Assembly: GCF_026240635.1 (NCBI RefSeq)
Contig: NZ_CP110848.1
Span: 932,501 to 996,500, forward strand
Length of the DNA stretch: 64,000 bases
Direction: 5' to 3'
Source: Trichothermofontia sichuanensis B231
GTDB taxonomy: Bacteria; Cyanobacteriota; Cyanobacteriia; B231
The translations under genes and the position numbers were made by a program. Below the pieces are notes generated by a model. It did no database searches. It was not told the DNA's origin and saw only the letters and a program-made list of their open reading frames with translations. Positions 8,819-17,852 of this stretch are shown here, piece by piece; the first letter of the stretch is position 1; each line of letters opens with the position of its first letter.

Positions 8819-8942
8819 AAAGAGAAGGCTCTCCTGCGTTTATGGTGGGGGCGCTACGCGCTCCCACCATAAACTTAACATTTCAAATCTTGGGTTTGTA
8901 GTTGTCCGGTTTACACCTAAATATCGGAAAAGCCAAAGAGGA
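8819..8942. mobile_element. MITE, GGCTCT family, copy 2 (element 8827-8934)
   Basis: A 108-bp relative of the element at 194-305. It begins GGCTCTCCTGCG and shares the internal hairpin TTTATGGTGGGGGCGC / GCGCTCCCACCATAAA with one mismatch in the stem. It ends less perfectly (GGAAAAGCC). Flanking octamers AAAGAGAA and AAAGAGGA differ at one position, so this looks like an older insertion. It sits directly behind the chorismate lyase gene. Confidence 0.82.
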
Positions 8943-9020
8943 AAGAAAAGAAGGGGGCTTGGGGGAGGTGAGCCGGTAAGTCTGTACACTAAAGCAAGTC
9001 CTCCCACCTAGGTTAATGAC

Positions 9021-9131
9021 ATGGAGACGACTTCCTCCCTTGATGTGATGATGGGTATCGTGGCGATCGTCATCGTGCTGGGGGGCCTTTTCCTTCTCCT
9101 CAGTGGGGTGAGCGGGATTGGCCGTTCGTAG
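9021..9131 (+). CDS. 36-residue single-span membrane peptide
   Basis: A short frame METTSSLDVMMGIVAIVIVL followed by GGLFLLLSGVSGIGRS. One hydrophobic helix of about 20 residues has a short polar N-terminus and a basic C-terminus (R35). Size and topology resemble the many small subunits of photosystems, cytochrome b6f and NDH-1 in cyanobacteria. It does not match those I can recall (PsbX, PsbY, PsbJ, Psb30, PetM, PetN, PsaM). It lies between a MITE and a conserved gene on the same strand. The call rests on the intact frame and the clean helix only. Confidence 0.45.
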   Translation: METTSSLDVMMGIVAIVIVLGGLFLLLSGVSGIGRS

Positions 9132-9234
9132 AACAATGCGATCGTCCCGTCATACAATCCAATTACAAGACCCAATTACAAGACGGTCTATCCGACTGTA
9201 CGCTGGCCCACTTACCCTCTGGTGCTGATCGACG

Positions 9235-9702
9235 ATGACACTGGCAACTGCTTACTCCTCTGCCCCTGACCTCACCGCTGATGACTACGTGGTGATCGGC
9301 CTTGCGACCTGTTTCATTCGCCAAGAGGGTGAAATCCACCCGGTTCAAGTCGCTGAACCTATTCCCTCTGCGGCCCTGGAAGCCATCGTCAAAGGCATTC
9401 CCACCTCGTACCAAATGGCCTACGGGACCCGCTTGGGGACCATCCTGCTGGATGAAACTAATGCCCAATTACCGCCGGATTTCCCCGCCACGGCCCAATT
9501 CTGTGACGACTTCCACGAACGCACGATCGCTGCCGCCCGCACCTATAAACGGCGTCCCGAAAGCCAATCCCTGATCCCGATCGGCAGTCTCCGCCAGGAT
9601 ATGAACTACTCCCTCGAACGGAAGCGTATCCTCAACTCGGAGCGTATCGTCCGCACGGAGGACAACGTGAAACAACACGCCTATACGCACCAGGTTCTCT
9701 AA
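9235..9702 (+). CDS. conserved cyanobacterial hypothetical protein
   Basis: A 155-residue soluble protein with blocks DDYVVIGLATCFIRQEGEIH, VAEPIPSAALEAIVKGIPTS and YTHQVL at the C-terminus. It has the feel of a protein family restricted to cyanobacteria, but I know no function. There is no signal peptide, membrane span or metal-binding motif. The downstream VOC gene starts about 30 bp later on the same strand, so they may share a transcript. Confidence 0.72.
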   Translation: MTLATAYSSAPDLTADDYVVIGLATCFIRQEGEIHPVQVAEPIPSAALEAIVKGIPTSYQMAYGTRLGTILLDETNAQLPPDFPATAQFCDDFHERTIAAARTYKRRPESQSLIPIGSLRQDMNYSLERKRILNSERIVRTEDNVKQHAYTHQVL

Positions 9703-9732
9703 ACTATCCCCCGGTTGCTCGTGTCTAAACCC

Positions 9733-10099
9733 ATGCAGCTAACCCAATGTTTACACGTAGCCCTGCTGGTTAGTGACCTGGTGCAGGCTGAACACTTTTA
9801 TGGTGAAGTTTTAGGATTGCCCAAAGTCGATCGCTCCCTGAACTTTCCGGGTTGCTGGTATCAATTAGGCGATATCCAGATTCACTTGATCACGACCGAA
9901 CACCCCCTGCCCCCCCTGGCCAACTCAGACAAATGGGGTCGTAATCCCCACATTGCCTTTGCCGTTGCTGATCTGGAGGCGGCGAAAGCAGTCCTCTTAC
10001 ATACAGGCGGGTGCACCGGTGCAAATGAGTGCGTCGGGTCGCCCTGCCCTGTTTACCCAGGACCCGGACGGCAATATCCTTGAACTCAGCCAAGGTTAG
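9733..10099 (+). pseudogene. VOC (glyoxalase/dioxygenase) family protein, frameshifted
   Basis: The N-terminal part reads LTQCLHVALLVSDLVQAEHF and continues YGEVLGLPKVDRSL, a classic vicinal-oxygen-chelate fold with a metal-binding His in the first strand; HIAFAVADLEAA opens the second module. After LLHTG the frame leaves the expected sequence; shifting by one base restores VQMSASGRPALFTQDPDGNI and LELSQG then TAG, the canonical end with its metal-ligand Glu. The shift lies in the G-rich stretch near 10004-10012, consistent with one extra G. It could be a true mutation or a sequencing error. Start taken at ATG 9733; TTG 9715 and GTG 9721 are alternatives. Confidence 0.8.
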
Positions 10100-10508
10100 G
10101 CGGCGGCTCGATATCGTCCACAGGATTACCTGTTCAAACACTCAGCCTGGGAATAGAGGCTGAAACTCTCGCTAAACAACGGGACGACGCCCTGGGAAAA
10201 GCGATTAATGGTGGCTGTCTCCAAACCTCCACATCCCGAACAAGCTCTGGCAGACGCAGATTGGTAATGAATCGTTGCAACAGCTCTGGCAGGGTTGTAA
10301 CTTTGCTTAACATTTTTCAGGCAGATGGACGGGGGAGATGCGGAGCGATCGGGTTAATGCCTGGGGATTTAGCTGCGCCTGACATGGCCTGTAGTCCTCG
10401 TCAGTGAAGGTTAGTGGGAGATTTGGAGGAGAATCCCTTGGAACTGCCGGGGACCGGCGTCATCAGCATTCACGAAATGGCGCTTTTGGGAAAATCTCGA
10501 AAGACAAC
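10100..10508. other. gene-poor region upstream of psbA
   Basis: Apart from the doubtful leftward ORF, I see no gene, no dispersed repeat and no obvious terminator before the psbA promoter. The AT-rich part just before 10509 is probably part of the upstream regulatory region of psbA. Confidence 0.4.
10134..10313 (-). CDS. possible small ORF (59 residues), uncertain
   Basis: A leftward ATG frame begins MLSKVTTLPELLQRFITNLR and continues LPELVRDVEVWRQ before becoming Arg/Ser-rich. The first 30 residues look protein-like (amphipathic helix); the remainder does not. It could be the N-terminal remnant of a larger lost gene. I recognise no family. Confidence 0.2.
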   Translation of the reverse strand: MLSKVTTLPELLQRFITNLRLPELVRDVEVWRQPPLIAFPRASSRCLARVSASIPRLSV

Positions 10509-10560
10509 TTTACAAACTTAAACTTAGCGTATAGTATTTTCTCAGGTAGCCAAAGCTACC
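10509..10560 (+). promoter_or_regulatory. psbA promoter and 5' UTR stem-loop
   Basis: A -35-like TTTACA (10509-10514) is followed after 17 bp by TAGTAT (10532-10537); overlapping TATAGT at 10530 is an alternative -10. Just downstream, where transcription should start, GGTAGC-CAAA-GCTACC (10545-10560) forms a 6-bp stem with a 4-nt loop. A weak GGAG lies at 10583-10586 before the ATG. A stem-loop at this place could influence psbA mRNA stability or light-dependent translation; that is inference. Confidence 0.6.
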
Positions 10561-10597
10561 CAAGGAAATTTTGCTCTTATTCGGAGTTACATACGCA

Positions 10598-11680
10598 ATG
10601 ACTACAACCCTCCAACGGCGCGAGAGCGCCAGCGCGTGGGAGCGTTTTTGCGAATGGGTAACGAGCACCGACAACCGCCTCTATATTGGCTGGTTTGGCG
10701 TGCTGATGATCCCGACGCTGCTGACGGCGACGACCTGTTTCATCATCGCCTTCATTGCTGCTCCCCCCGTCGATATCGACGGTATCCGTGAACCCGTTGC
10801 CGGTTCCTTGCTCTATGGCAACAACATCATCTCCGGTGCGGTGGTTCCGTCCTCGAACGCGATCGGCCTGCACTTCTACCCGATTTGGGAAGCTGCCTCT
10901 CTGGATGAGTGGCTCTACAACGGTGGTCCGTACCAACTGATCATCTTCCACTTCCTGATCGGTTGCTTCTGCTACATGGGCCGTCAGTGGGAACTGAGCT
11001 ACCGGCTGGGGATGCGTCCCTGGATTTGCGTAGCCTACTCGGCTCCGTTGGCGTCTGCCACCGCCGTGTTCCTAATCTACCCGCTGGGTCAAGGTTCCTT
11101 CTCCGATGGGATGCCCTTGGGGATCAGCGGCACCTTCAACTTCATGTTCGTGTTCCAAGCGGAGCACAATATTCTGATGCATCCGTTCCACATGTTGGGT
11201 GTGGCGGGTGTGTTTGGCGGTTCGCTGTTCTGCGCCATGCACGGTTCCTTGGTGACTTCGAGCTTGGTGCGTGAGACGACGGAAACCGAATCGTTGAACT
11301 ACGGATACAAGTTTGGACAAGAGGAAGAGACCTACAACATTGTGGCGGCGCACGGTTACTTTGGTCGGTTGATCTTCCAATATGCGAGCTTCAACAACAG
11401 CCGCTCGTTGCACTTTTTCCTGGCGTTGTGGCCGGTGGTGTGCATTTGGTTTACGGCGTTGGGGATTAGCACGATGGCGTTCAACCTGAACGGGTTCAAC
11501 TTCAACCAGAGTGTGTTGGATTCGCAGGGTCGAGTGATCAACACGTGGGCGGACGTGCTGAACCGTGCGAACCTGGGTTTTGAGGTGATGCACGAGCGGA
11601 ATGCGCACAACTTCCCGCTGGATTTGGCGAGTGTGGAGTCGGCTCCGGTGGCGCTGATGGCTCCGAGCATCAATGGCTAA
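10598..11680 (+). CDS. psbA: photosystem II reaction centre protein D1
   Basis: Complete 360-residue D1 thylakoid membrane protein with five spans. Key residues are all present: Tyr161 (YZ), Asp170, Glu189, His332, Glu333, His337, Asp342 and Ala344 around the Mn4CaO5 cluster, His190 beside YZ, His198 to the P680 chlorophyll, His215 and His272 to the non-haem iron, and Ser264 at the QB site. Residue 130 is Gln, the low-light/standard D1 type, whereas the high-light type has Glu. A 16-residue C-terminal extension ([16 protein letters not shown]) follows Ala344 and is removed by CtpA. Start is the ATG giving [10 protein letters not shown]. Codon use is strongly biased, as for a highly expressed gene. 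Other psbA copies are expected elsewhere. Confidence 0.98.
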   Translation: MTTTLQRRESASAWERFCEWVTSTDNRLYIGWFGVLMIPTLLTATTCFIIAFIAAPPVDIDGIREPVAGSLLYGNNIISGAVVPSSNAIGLHFYPIWEAASLDEWLYNGGPYQLIIFHFLIGCFCYMGRQWELSYRLGMRPWICVAYSAPLASATAVFLIYPLGQGSFSDGMPLGISGTFNFMFVFQAEHNILMHPFHMLGVAGVFGGSLFCAMHGSLVTSSLVRETTETESLNYGYKFGQEEETYNIVAAHGYFGRLIFQYASFNNSRSLHFFLALWPVVCIWFTALGISTMAFNLNGFNFNQSVLDSQGRVINTWADVLNRANLGFEVMHERNAHNFPLDLASVESAPVALMAPSING

Positions 11681-11723
11681 GGCTAACCAAACTAGCTAGT
11701 CACGCTTAGCTCGTAACGATATT

Positions 11724-11753
11724 AAAAGCGCTCCCGGCAGGGGGCGCTTTTTC
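11724..11753 (+). terminator. Rho-independent terminator of psbA
   Basis: AAAAGCGCTCCC-GGCA-GGGGGCGCTTTTT forms a GC-rich stem of about eight pairs followed by a run of T, about 45 bp after the psbA stop codon. Confidence 0.85.
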
Positions 11754-11819
11754 CCTTGGTAGGCGGAATTGGGTGGGGGAACATGGCAGTGGCTGCTGAA
11801 GCTGTTTTAAGTCTGTTTT

Positions 11820-11886
11820 TATAGTCGCTGAAACAGCCCCCTCACCCCCAACCCCTCTCCCCCTGTGGGAGAGGGGCTTAGACATC
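11820..11886 (+). repeat. dispersed repeat family B, truncated copy
   Basis: It begins TATAGTCGCTGAAACAGC, continues through the CCTCACCCCCAACCCCTCTCCC core and ends TTAGACATC. The same order of blocks occurs in the copy at 28317-28419. Its right part supplies the stop codon of the PepSY-type pseudogene. Confidence 0.75.
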
Positions 11887-12196
11887 CTCCAGCTTGACAC
11901 TGCTAGCCTGACCGCCCTGAGCCGCGTCCGCCGCTTGCTGAGCCTGTTGGGGCGTGATTTTTGCCAGACTTTGGTAGTGGGCGCGTTCGCGAGCTTCCTG
12001 TGCTTGGTCCACGTCATCCTCCTGCTCAGAACTTTCGTAGACCTCCCGGTTCGCCATTTGGACAACGCGCGCGGGTACCTGGCAGAGCGGTTGCAGCCGA
12101 CATTTGGCGCTGTGCACTGGCTGCCAAGGCTACACCCCCTGTGGCGATCGCTGAAAGTAGACCGACAGTGAGAACCGTTTTAACTGAGGGTTTCAT
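11878..12196 (-). pseudogene. secreted PepSY-type protein, frameshifted and truncated
   Basis: The start MKPSVKTVLTVGLLSAIATG plus GVALAASAQ is a typical signal peptide. After LPGTRAR the frame must shift by one base, within a CGCGCGCG run near 12065-12072, to continue VVQMANREVYESSEQEDDVD and QAQEARERAHYQSLAKITPQQ. The end, KITPQQAQQAADAAQGGQ then ASSVKLE, is the first half of a PepSY domain, a periplasmic protease-inhibitor-like module. It is cut off where a family B repeat begins; the last codons (GAT GTC TAA) belong to the repeat. Frameshift and truncation together argue for a dead gene. Confidence 0.68.
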
Positions 12197-12432
12197 GGGA
12201 TTTCCTCGGTTGGATTTTGATGTTTCGCTAGGGGAGACAGGCTCTAAGGTAGGCTGCAATTGTCAAGAACTCGTCAAGGCAGAAACCTTGATGGGACATT
12301 TGCAATCACTGGCAGCATCCGTTGTCTGCGGGGTCACCCCCCAACGCTTTTTGCCCCCAACGCTTTTTGGAATCCTGTGAGGAGGGGGTAGGTGCTTCGA
12401 TATAATACCTTCAGGATTTTTTAAACAGCATT

Positions 12433-13617
12433 GTGAAAACCTTAACGCTTCTCGGCTCTACTGGCTCGATCGGAACCCAAACCCTGGATATCGTCACCCA
12501 CCATCCTGAGCAGTTCCGAGTGATCGGTCTGACTGCGGGTAGTAATGTCGCTTTGTTCGCCCAACAAGTGCGCCAGTTTCGCCCGGAAATTGTGGCTCTC
12601 CGGGATACCAACCAACTCGCTGACCTGAAGGCAGCGATCGCCGATGTCGATCCCCAGCCGATCATCTTGGGCGGTGAAGCTGGGATTGTCGAAGTGGCCC
12701 GTTATGGAGACGCCGAGAGTGTGGTGACAGGCATTGTTGGTTGTGCGGGGTTACTGCCGACGATCGCCGCCATTGAAGCCGGGAAAGACATCGCCCTAGC
12801 CAACAAGGAAACCCTGATCGCTGGGGGACCAGTTGTATTGCCCCTCGTGCAAAAACATGGGGTAAAGTTATTACCCGCCGACTCAGAGCATTCTGCTATT
12901 TTTCAATGTTTGCAAGGGGTGCCGGAACAGGGTCTCCGTCGCATTTGGTTGACTGCTTCGGGGGGAGCCTTCCGGGATTTACCGGTTGAGAAATTAGCAA
13001 CCGTAACTGTTGCTGATGCGCTGAAACATCCGAACTGGAGTATGGGTCGCAAAATCACGATCGACTCAGCCACCCTCATGAATAAGGGGTTAGAAGTCAT
13101 CGAAGCCCACTTCCTGTTTGGCCTGGACTACGACCAGATTGAGATTATTATCCATCCCCAGAGCATCATTCATTCGTTGATCGAGCTTCAGGATACCTCC
13201 GTCTTGGCCCAACTGGGCTGGCCCGATATGCGTCTGCCGCTGCTCTATGCCCTCTCCTATCCCGATCGTATCGCCACCAATTGGGAACCCCTCAACCTGG
13301 TCAAAGCTGGGGACCTCACCTTCCGCGAACCCGATCACGATAAATATCCCTGTATGCAATTGGCCTATGCCGCTGGCCGGGCAGGGGGGTCAATGCCAGC
13401 GGTGCTCAATGCTGCCAATGAACAGGCCGTTGCCCTCTTTCTGGAGGAAAAGATTCGTTTTCTGGATATTCCCCGTTTGATTGAACAAACCTGCGATCGC
13501 CACCAGGTCGACAACCGCGCCGACCCCTCCCTGGATGACATTCTCGCTGCGGATCAGTGGGCACGTCAAGCCGTTGCCGAAGCCACCCAAACCCTTAGCC
13601 TTGCCGGAACGTGCTAG
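12433..13617 (+). CDS. dxr: 1-deoxy-D-xylulose 5-phosphate reductoisomerase
   Basis: A 394-residue Dxr/IspC enzyme that converts DXP to MEP with NADPH and a divalent metal, the committing step of the MEP isoprenoid pathway that feeds carotenoid, phytol and plastoquinone side chains. Visible are the NADPH site [13 protein letters not shown] at residues 7-19, [11 protein letters not shown], the metal-binding [43 protein letters not shown] in part and the [10 protein letters not shown] region. Start is GTG giving [11 protein letters not shown]. It converges with the kinase-like gene 8 bp away. Confidence 0.97.
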   Translation: MKTLTLLGSTGSIGTQTLDIVTHHPEQFRVIGLTAGSNVALFAQQVRQFRPEIVALRDTNQLADLKAAIADVDPQPIILGGEAGIVEVARYGDAESVVTGIVGCAGLLPTIAAIEAGKDIALANKETLIAGGPVVLPLVQKHGVKLLPADSEHSAIFQCLQGVPEQGLRRIWLTASGGAFRDLPVEKLATVTVADALKHPNWSMGRKITIDSATLMNKGLEVIEAHFLFGLDYDQIEIIIHPQSIIHSLIELQDTSVLAQLGWPDMRLPLLYALSYPDRIATNWEPLNLVKAGDLTFREPDHDKYPCMQLAYAAGRAGGSMPAVLNAANEQAVALFLEEKIRFLDIPRLIEQTCDRHQVDNRADPSLDDILAADQWARQAVAEATQTLSLAGTC

Positions 13618-13625
13618 GGTACCTA

Positions 13626-14285
13626 TTAGGGATTGCCTAGCTGGGAGAGGAGTCGTCCCCAACGGCGAAAAAGGCGATACCCCTTACGCACCCCGTTGAG
13701 CAACCAGTTGGGAATGCGCAATCGCAACGGGGCAATCACCGGCAAATACAGGCAATAATAGGCTCGTTTGAGGTCCTCCCAAGCGGCGCAATCGTCTGGA
13801 TGGAGGAAATCAGAAATGTCTACCACCAGACCCCGTCCCTCACACATCATCACATTGCGACCATGCACATCATGGGGATTCAGTCCCCGGCTGCGGGCAT
13901 AGGCCAGAGCCGCATCAATATCGCGAATCACCTGGGGTGGAATTCGGATACCTAAGCGCACACAGTCATAGAGGGTCACCCCCCGCAGCCGCCGTAACAC
14001 CAGAAAATTATCGCGTGCATATAGGCACGCCGAAAACGCTGGATGGTCCCCTAGGCGTCGATAGACCTCCACCTCCTCCTCAAACCCCGGTCGATCAGGT
14101 GCATAGACCTTCACCACCCAATCCGGGGTATCGGGATGGGCAAACACCGCCGCATAGTTGCCCGCTCCCACGAGTTTCCAGGGGGGCGGCACCTGATGAA
14201 CCACGATCGGGTCATGGGGATCGAGACTTTCTAGTCGCAAGTTAGGCAGGAGATCCTGATCAATCCGATCAATCAGTGACTGCAT
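13626..14285 (-). CDS. protein kinase-like (RIO/ABC1-type) protein
   Basis: A 219-residue small kinase-fold protein. A glycine loop equivalent (LVGAGNYAAVF) is followed by the lysine strand DWVVKVY, the helix GFEEEVEVYRRL, the catalytic-loop-like GLNPHDVHGRNVMM and a metal-binding VVDISDF in place of DFG. The C-terminal lobe is short and ends in basic helices. Start is taken at MQSLIDRID, as the longer frame upstream is Arg/Cys-rich and unlikely. Such short bacterial kinase-like proteins may phosphorylate proteins or small molecules; substrate unknown. It converges with dxr. Confidence 0.72.
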   Translation of the reverse strand: MQSLIDRIDQDLLPNLRLESLDPHDPIVVHQVPPPWKLVGAGNYAAVFAHPDTPDWVVKVYAPDRPGFEEEVEVYRRLGDHPAFSACLYARDNFLVLRRLRGVTLYDCVRLGIRIPPQVIRDIDAALAYARSRGLNPHDVHGRNVMMCEGRGLVVDISDFLHPDDCAAWEDLKRAYYCLYLPVIAPLRLRIPNWLLNGVRKGYRLFRRWGRLLSQLGNP

Positions 14286-14498
14286 CAATGACAGCCGTCG
14301 AGAGACGGGCAAACAGGTGACACTCAGAGCGAGGCATGAACGCCTTAGACGCATGAACGCCTTAGAATAAAGATTAAACTGATTAAACTTTGTTCATCTA
14401 AAAACACGGTTGCGTTTCCTAGCAACATTGCCGTTTGTTTGCATTGTCGGCATTGCCGTCACCCCCAGCCCTCTCTGCCTCTGGATCGTGCTTGCCTG

Positions 14499-16550
14499 AT
14501 GAGTATTTCCGCTTCCATTCTGGAAGATCTGGTGCGAGTGCAACCCCATCTGCGCACTCAGATTTACTTTAAGTCGTCGCTGATTGCCCTGTCCCACGCG
14601 ATCGAAGATCAGGTATTGGCTGGCTCCGTACCCCCCTTAGTGATCGCGAGCTTCCAGCAGGAGCGCTTTTACCGTCAGGAGGCCCACCGCTACCGCCGGA
14701 TTGCCGATCGCACCGATCAGGTCTATGTACTGGCCGCACCAGAAACTGAATTCGCCAATGGGTCTGAGTACTACGAACGCATTGCCTTTGACCCGGAAGA
14801 TGGGTTGCGTGATGAGTGGCACCTGATCGTCATTAGCCAGCAGTACGCCAGTTGCCTCGTCTGCCGTGAGCATTTTGCCCCCAGTGCGCAAACCGCCGGG
14901 TTTGACCAACTGGCCACGATGGACCAAATTCGGCGCTTTGAAGGCATCTGGACCTTCGATCGCCAGGTTTGTAGGCAGGCTGCTGAGCTGCTGTTTGAGC
15001 GCATCCTGCACTATCGCCCAGAGTTACAGGCCAAGATCCACCAGGCGCGATCGGAAATCCTCGCTGCCCTACCCCACCTGATCGAAGTCGTCCAACCCGG
15101 CCCCTTCGCCGATCGCCTGGTGACCTACCTCCAGGCTGGTCAATATAAACTCTTAAAAGCCTATCGTTCGATCGCCGCCCAGGAACGCAAGGAGCGGCTC
15201 GTCAACTCCATCTCCACCGCCGTGCGGCAATCCCTCAACCCAGAAGAGATCCTGAACATTGCCGTGCAAGAACTGGGCCAAGTCCTGCAGGTCAACCGCT
15301 GTCTGTTCTATCGCTGCCGGGAAACCGATGCCAGTGCCACCATCCAATACGAATTTTTAGGGGCAAACGTGCCTTCCCTGTCTGGGTATGAGTGGCCACT
15401 CCAGGGCAATCCCCTGTTTCAAACGGTCGTTAACCAGCGGGAGCGCCTCTACGTGAATAACACCCGCACCGATCCCCGCATTACCCGCACGGCTACATCC
15501 CCGCCCACTCCGTCTGCCAAATCCCGGCGCGGCAAGCGCAAACCGGCGCCACCCCCCTCACCCCTTGCTCTTTCCCTGGCCGATCTGGTCGAACACTGGC
15601 AAATTGAGGCATGGCTAATGGTGCCTGTCCTGTACCGGGGGCGGCTGTTGGGCATGATTGAACTGCATGGCAGTGCTGAGCAAGGACGCAATTGGCGCGA
15701 GGATGATTTAGCTCTGGTGGAGGCGATCGCGGCGCAAGTTGGGGTGGCCCTGATTCAGGCCGAAGCCTACGCTAATTTGGAAGAGTTGAACCAACAACTC
15801 GAAGCCCTAGAGCGGACCCGCAGTAACCTCATTGCCATTACGGGCCATGAGCTACGTACCCCCCTATCCACCATTCAGGTGTGCCTGGAAAGTCTGGCCA
15901 GTGAACCCGATATGCCGGCTGAACTGCGGCAAGTCATGCTCCACTCCGCCCTTGCCGATGCCGAGCGGCTGCGGGAACTCGTCCAAGATTTTTTAACCCT
16001 GTCCCGGCTCGAAAGTGGTCGGGTGGAGTGGCATCCAGAACCCTTACCCTTAGTAGAGTGCGTGGATCTCGTCGTCAGTGGGATGCGTACCCGCCATCGC
16101 CAGGAACGGTTGCCCCAAATTACCACGCAGGTCAATCCCGACTTACCCCTGGTCGAAGCCGATGGGGAATGGTTAGTGGAGGTTTTAGCGAAACTGCTGG
16201 ACAATGCCTGCAAATTTACGGAACCGGAAGGCCAAGTGGAGATTATTGCCCGCTCCCACGGGGACACCATGCTAGAGGTGACGATCGCCGACACTGGACG
16301 GGGCATTGAACCCGATCGCTTGGAAACTGTGTTTGAGCGCTTCTACCAGGAGGAAGGGGCACTGCGGCGGACCACCGGCGGGACCGGTTTAGGCTTAGCG
16401 ATCTGTCGGCAGATTGTGACGCGCTTAGGGGGAAAGATCTGGGCTGAGTCCGCCGGACGCAATCAGGGGAGCCGATTCCATTTCACCCTCCCGATCGCCA
16501 AACGAACCCCACTCCTGACCACCCGATCCGACCCCGAGCATACCCCCTGA
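14499..16550 (+). CDS. sensor histidine kinase (DICT-like, GAF, HisKA, HATPase)
   Basis: A 683-residue soluble kinase. An N-terminal sensory region of about 220 residues resembles the DICT domain found beside light- or stress-sensing kinases. A GAF domain (about 235-430) follows, interrupted by a Pro/Lys/Arg-rich insert (PPTPSAKSRRGKRKPAPPP). HisKA carries phospho-acceptor His450 in GHELRTPLS, and HATPase_c has the N box LLDNACKF, G1 DTGRGIEPD and G2 GGTGLGLAI. No membrane span is visible. Start at MSISASILEDLV is preferred over the Cys/His-rich upstream frame. A response regulator follows 186 bp downstream and is the likely partner. The DICT call is less certain than the kinase call. Confidence 0.9.
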   Translation: MSISASILEDLVRVQPHLRTQIYFKSSLIALSHAIEDQVLAGSVPPLVIASFQQERFYRQEAHRYRRIADRTDQVYVLAAPETEFANGSEYYERIAFDPEDGLRDEWHLIVISQQYASCLVCREHFAPSAQTAGFDQLATMDQIRRFEGIWTFDRQVCRQAAELLFERILHYRPELQAKIHQARSEILAALPHLIEVVQPGPFADRLVTYLQAGQYKLLKAYRSIAAQERKERLVNSISTAVRQSLNPEEILNIAVQELGQVLQVNRCLFYRCRETDASATIQYEFLGANVPSLSGYEWPLQGNPLFQTVVNQRERLYVNNTRTDPRITRTATSPPTPSAKSRRGKRKPAPPPSPLALSLADLVEHWQIEAWLMVPVLYRGRLLGMIELHGSAEQGRNWREDDLALVEAIAAQVGVALIQAEAYANLEELNQQLEALERTRSNLIAITGHELRTPLSTIQVCLESLASEPDMPAELRQVMLHSALADAERLRELVQDFLTLSRLESGRVEWHPEPLPLVECVDLVVSGMRTRHRQERLPQITTQVNPDLPLVEADGEWLVEVLAKLLDNACKFTEPEGQVEIIARSHGDTMLEVTIADTGRGIEPDRLETVFERFYQEEGALRRTTGGTGLGLAICRQIVTRLGGKIWAESAGRNQGSRFHFTLPIAKRTPLLTTRSDPEHTP

Positions 16551-16736
16551 GTCACCAGACAGGAGCAGGAGGCTATCCCAATTTGCCCGAAAAGCATCCG
16601 GGGAAGGTCTTGGCACTCTAGAATGAGCAGGTAGGCAGGGAATGATCGTAGAGTTTGGCCCACTGGTGACCCTCAGGCCACAGGTGCGCCGACCCGTAAG
16701 GTTGACCGGGAATCGTGTCGTTAGCTCAATGACAGC

Positions 16737-17663
16737 ATGGAGACAATCAATCCAGTCCATAACAATATCAGTCCTAAGCTCATGAACCAGGAGCGTTCCC
16801 AAAAACCCAAAATGTTGGTCGTCGATGACGAACCCGATAATCTGGACTTGCTATACCGTACCTTTCGGCGGGATTTTCAAGTCTTTAGGGCCGATAGCGG
16901 CACTCAGGCCCTAGAGATCCTGGCCCAGGAAGGAGAAGTCGCAGTGATTATCTCCGATCAACGGATGCCCCAGATGAAGGGGACTGAGTTCCTCAGCCGC
17001 ACAGTGCCCCAGTTTCCCAATACGATGCGCATCATCTTAACTGGATTTACTGATGTCGAGGATCTGGTTGCAGCGATCAACTCCGGCCAAGTTTATAAAT
17101 ATATCACCAAACCGTGGGATCCCAATGAATTAAAGGCCGTAGTCCAACGGGCCACGGAAACCTATGCTGTTCTGCAGCAACGCTTGGATGAACTCCAGCG
17201 GGCTGAGAAGCAGGCGGCCTTGCTCGCCACGATCGTCGAACTTTCCCAGACAATGGTGGATATGGCAACCACCTTGCAGGCGATCGCCAGTGCCTTTGGC
17301 AAGAGCTTTCAAGCCGATGGCTGTGTCCTTTGTGTCCTCGGAACCGATACCCCGATCGCAGACTACGGATGCTATGGCCTTGCCAGCACAGCCGATTGGC
17401 TACCCCAAGATCCCCTGTTTGCCGAAACCCTTGCCACGGGTCAGGTTACAGGTTGCTTTAACATTGCTGCCGAAGCCGATCTCGCCCATCTACCCACTTA
17501 CCAATCCCTGGGGATTCAGGCCCATGTCCTTTGCCCGGTCGTCCACCGTGGGCAAAATCGGGCCGTCCTCTCCCTGCAATGGCAACAGGCCCACATTCTC
17601 AGCAAGGGTGAACTGGCGATGCTCTATCTCTGTGCCCAGCAAGTGGTACTGGCTTTAACCTGA
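16737..17663 (+). CDS. response regulator with GAF output domain
   Basis: A 308-residue protein. The receiver domain is complete: acidic pair in MLVVDDEPDN, phospho-acceptor Asp in VIISDQRMP, switch Thr in RIILTGFTD and Lys in YKYITKPWDP. It is of the RpfG/HyDG-like subclass often joined to signalling outputs. A coiled linker (VLQQRLDELQRAEKQAALLA) leads to a GAF domain rather than a DNA-binding domain, so it probably acts by protein contact or ligand sensing. It probably works with the preceding kinase. ATG 16782 (MNQERSQ) is an alternative start. Confidence 0.88.
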   Translation: METINPVHNNISPKLMNQERSQKPKMLVVDDEPDNLDLLYRTFRRDFQVFRADSGTQALEILAQEGEVAVIISDQRMPQMKGTEFLSRTVPQFPNTMRIILTGFTDVEDLVAAINSGQVYKYITKPWDPNELKAVVQRATETYAVLQQRLDELQRAEKQAALLATIVELSQTMVDMATTLQAIASAFGKSFQADGCVLCVLGTDTPIADYGCYGLASTADWLPQDPLFAETLATGQVTGCFNIAAEADLAHLPTYQSLGIQAHVLCPVVHRGQNRAVLSLQWQQAHILSKGELAMLYLCAQQVVLALT

Positions 17664-17852
17664 GGCGTTTCTAGAGGGAACAGGGCAGGGACGCGGCGAT
17701 CGGTGCTGAGTTCAAAAGCCAAAAGGCAAAAGGCAAGACAGCCTTCTGTTCCCAGTTCCCTATCCCCTCATCCCTTGAGCCAATGCGCCCTTCCCAAAAC
17801 GTTGCAAGGTCGCTAGACTAATCCTAATTTTTGACGCATAGCGAGGTCCGGT

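Noticed and set aside
11072-11673. Antisense open frames across psbA
   Set aside because: Explained by the strongly biased codon use of psbA; products are Arg/His-rich and unlike known proteins.
16700-16790. A TAGCTCAATGACAGC stretch that resembles a tRNA D-arm
   Set aside because: No acceptor stem, anticodon arm or T-loop sequence around it; it is the leader of the response regulator gene. I found no tRNA or rRNA gene in the window.
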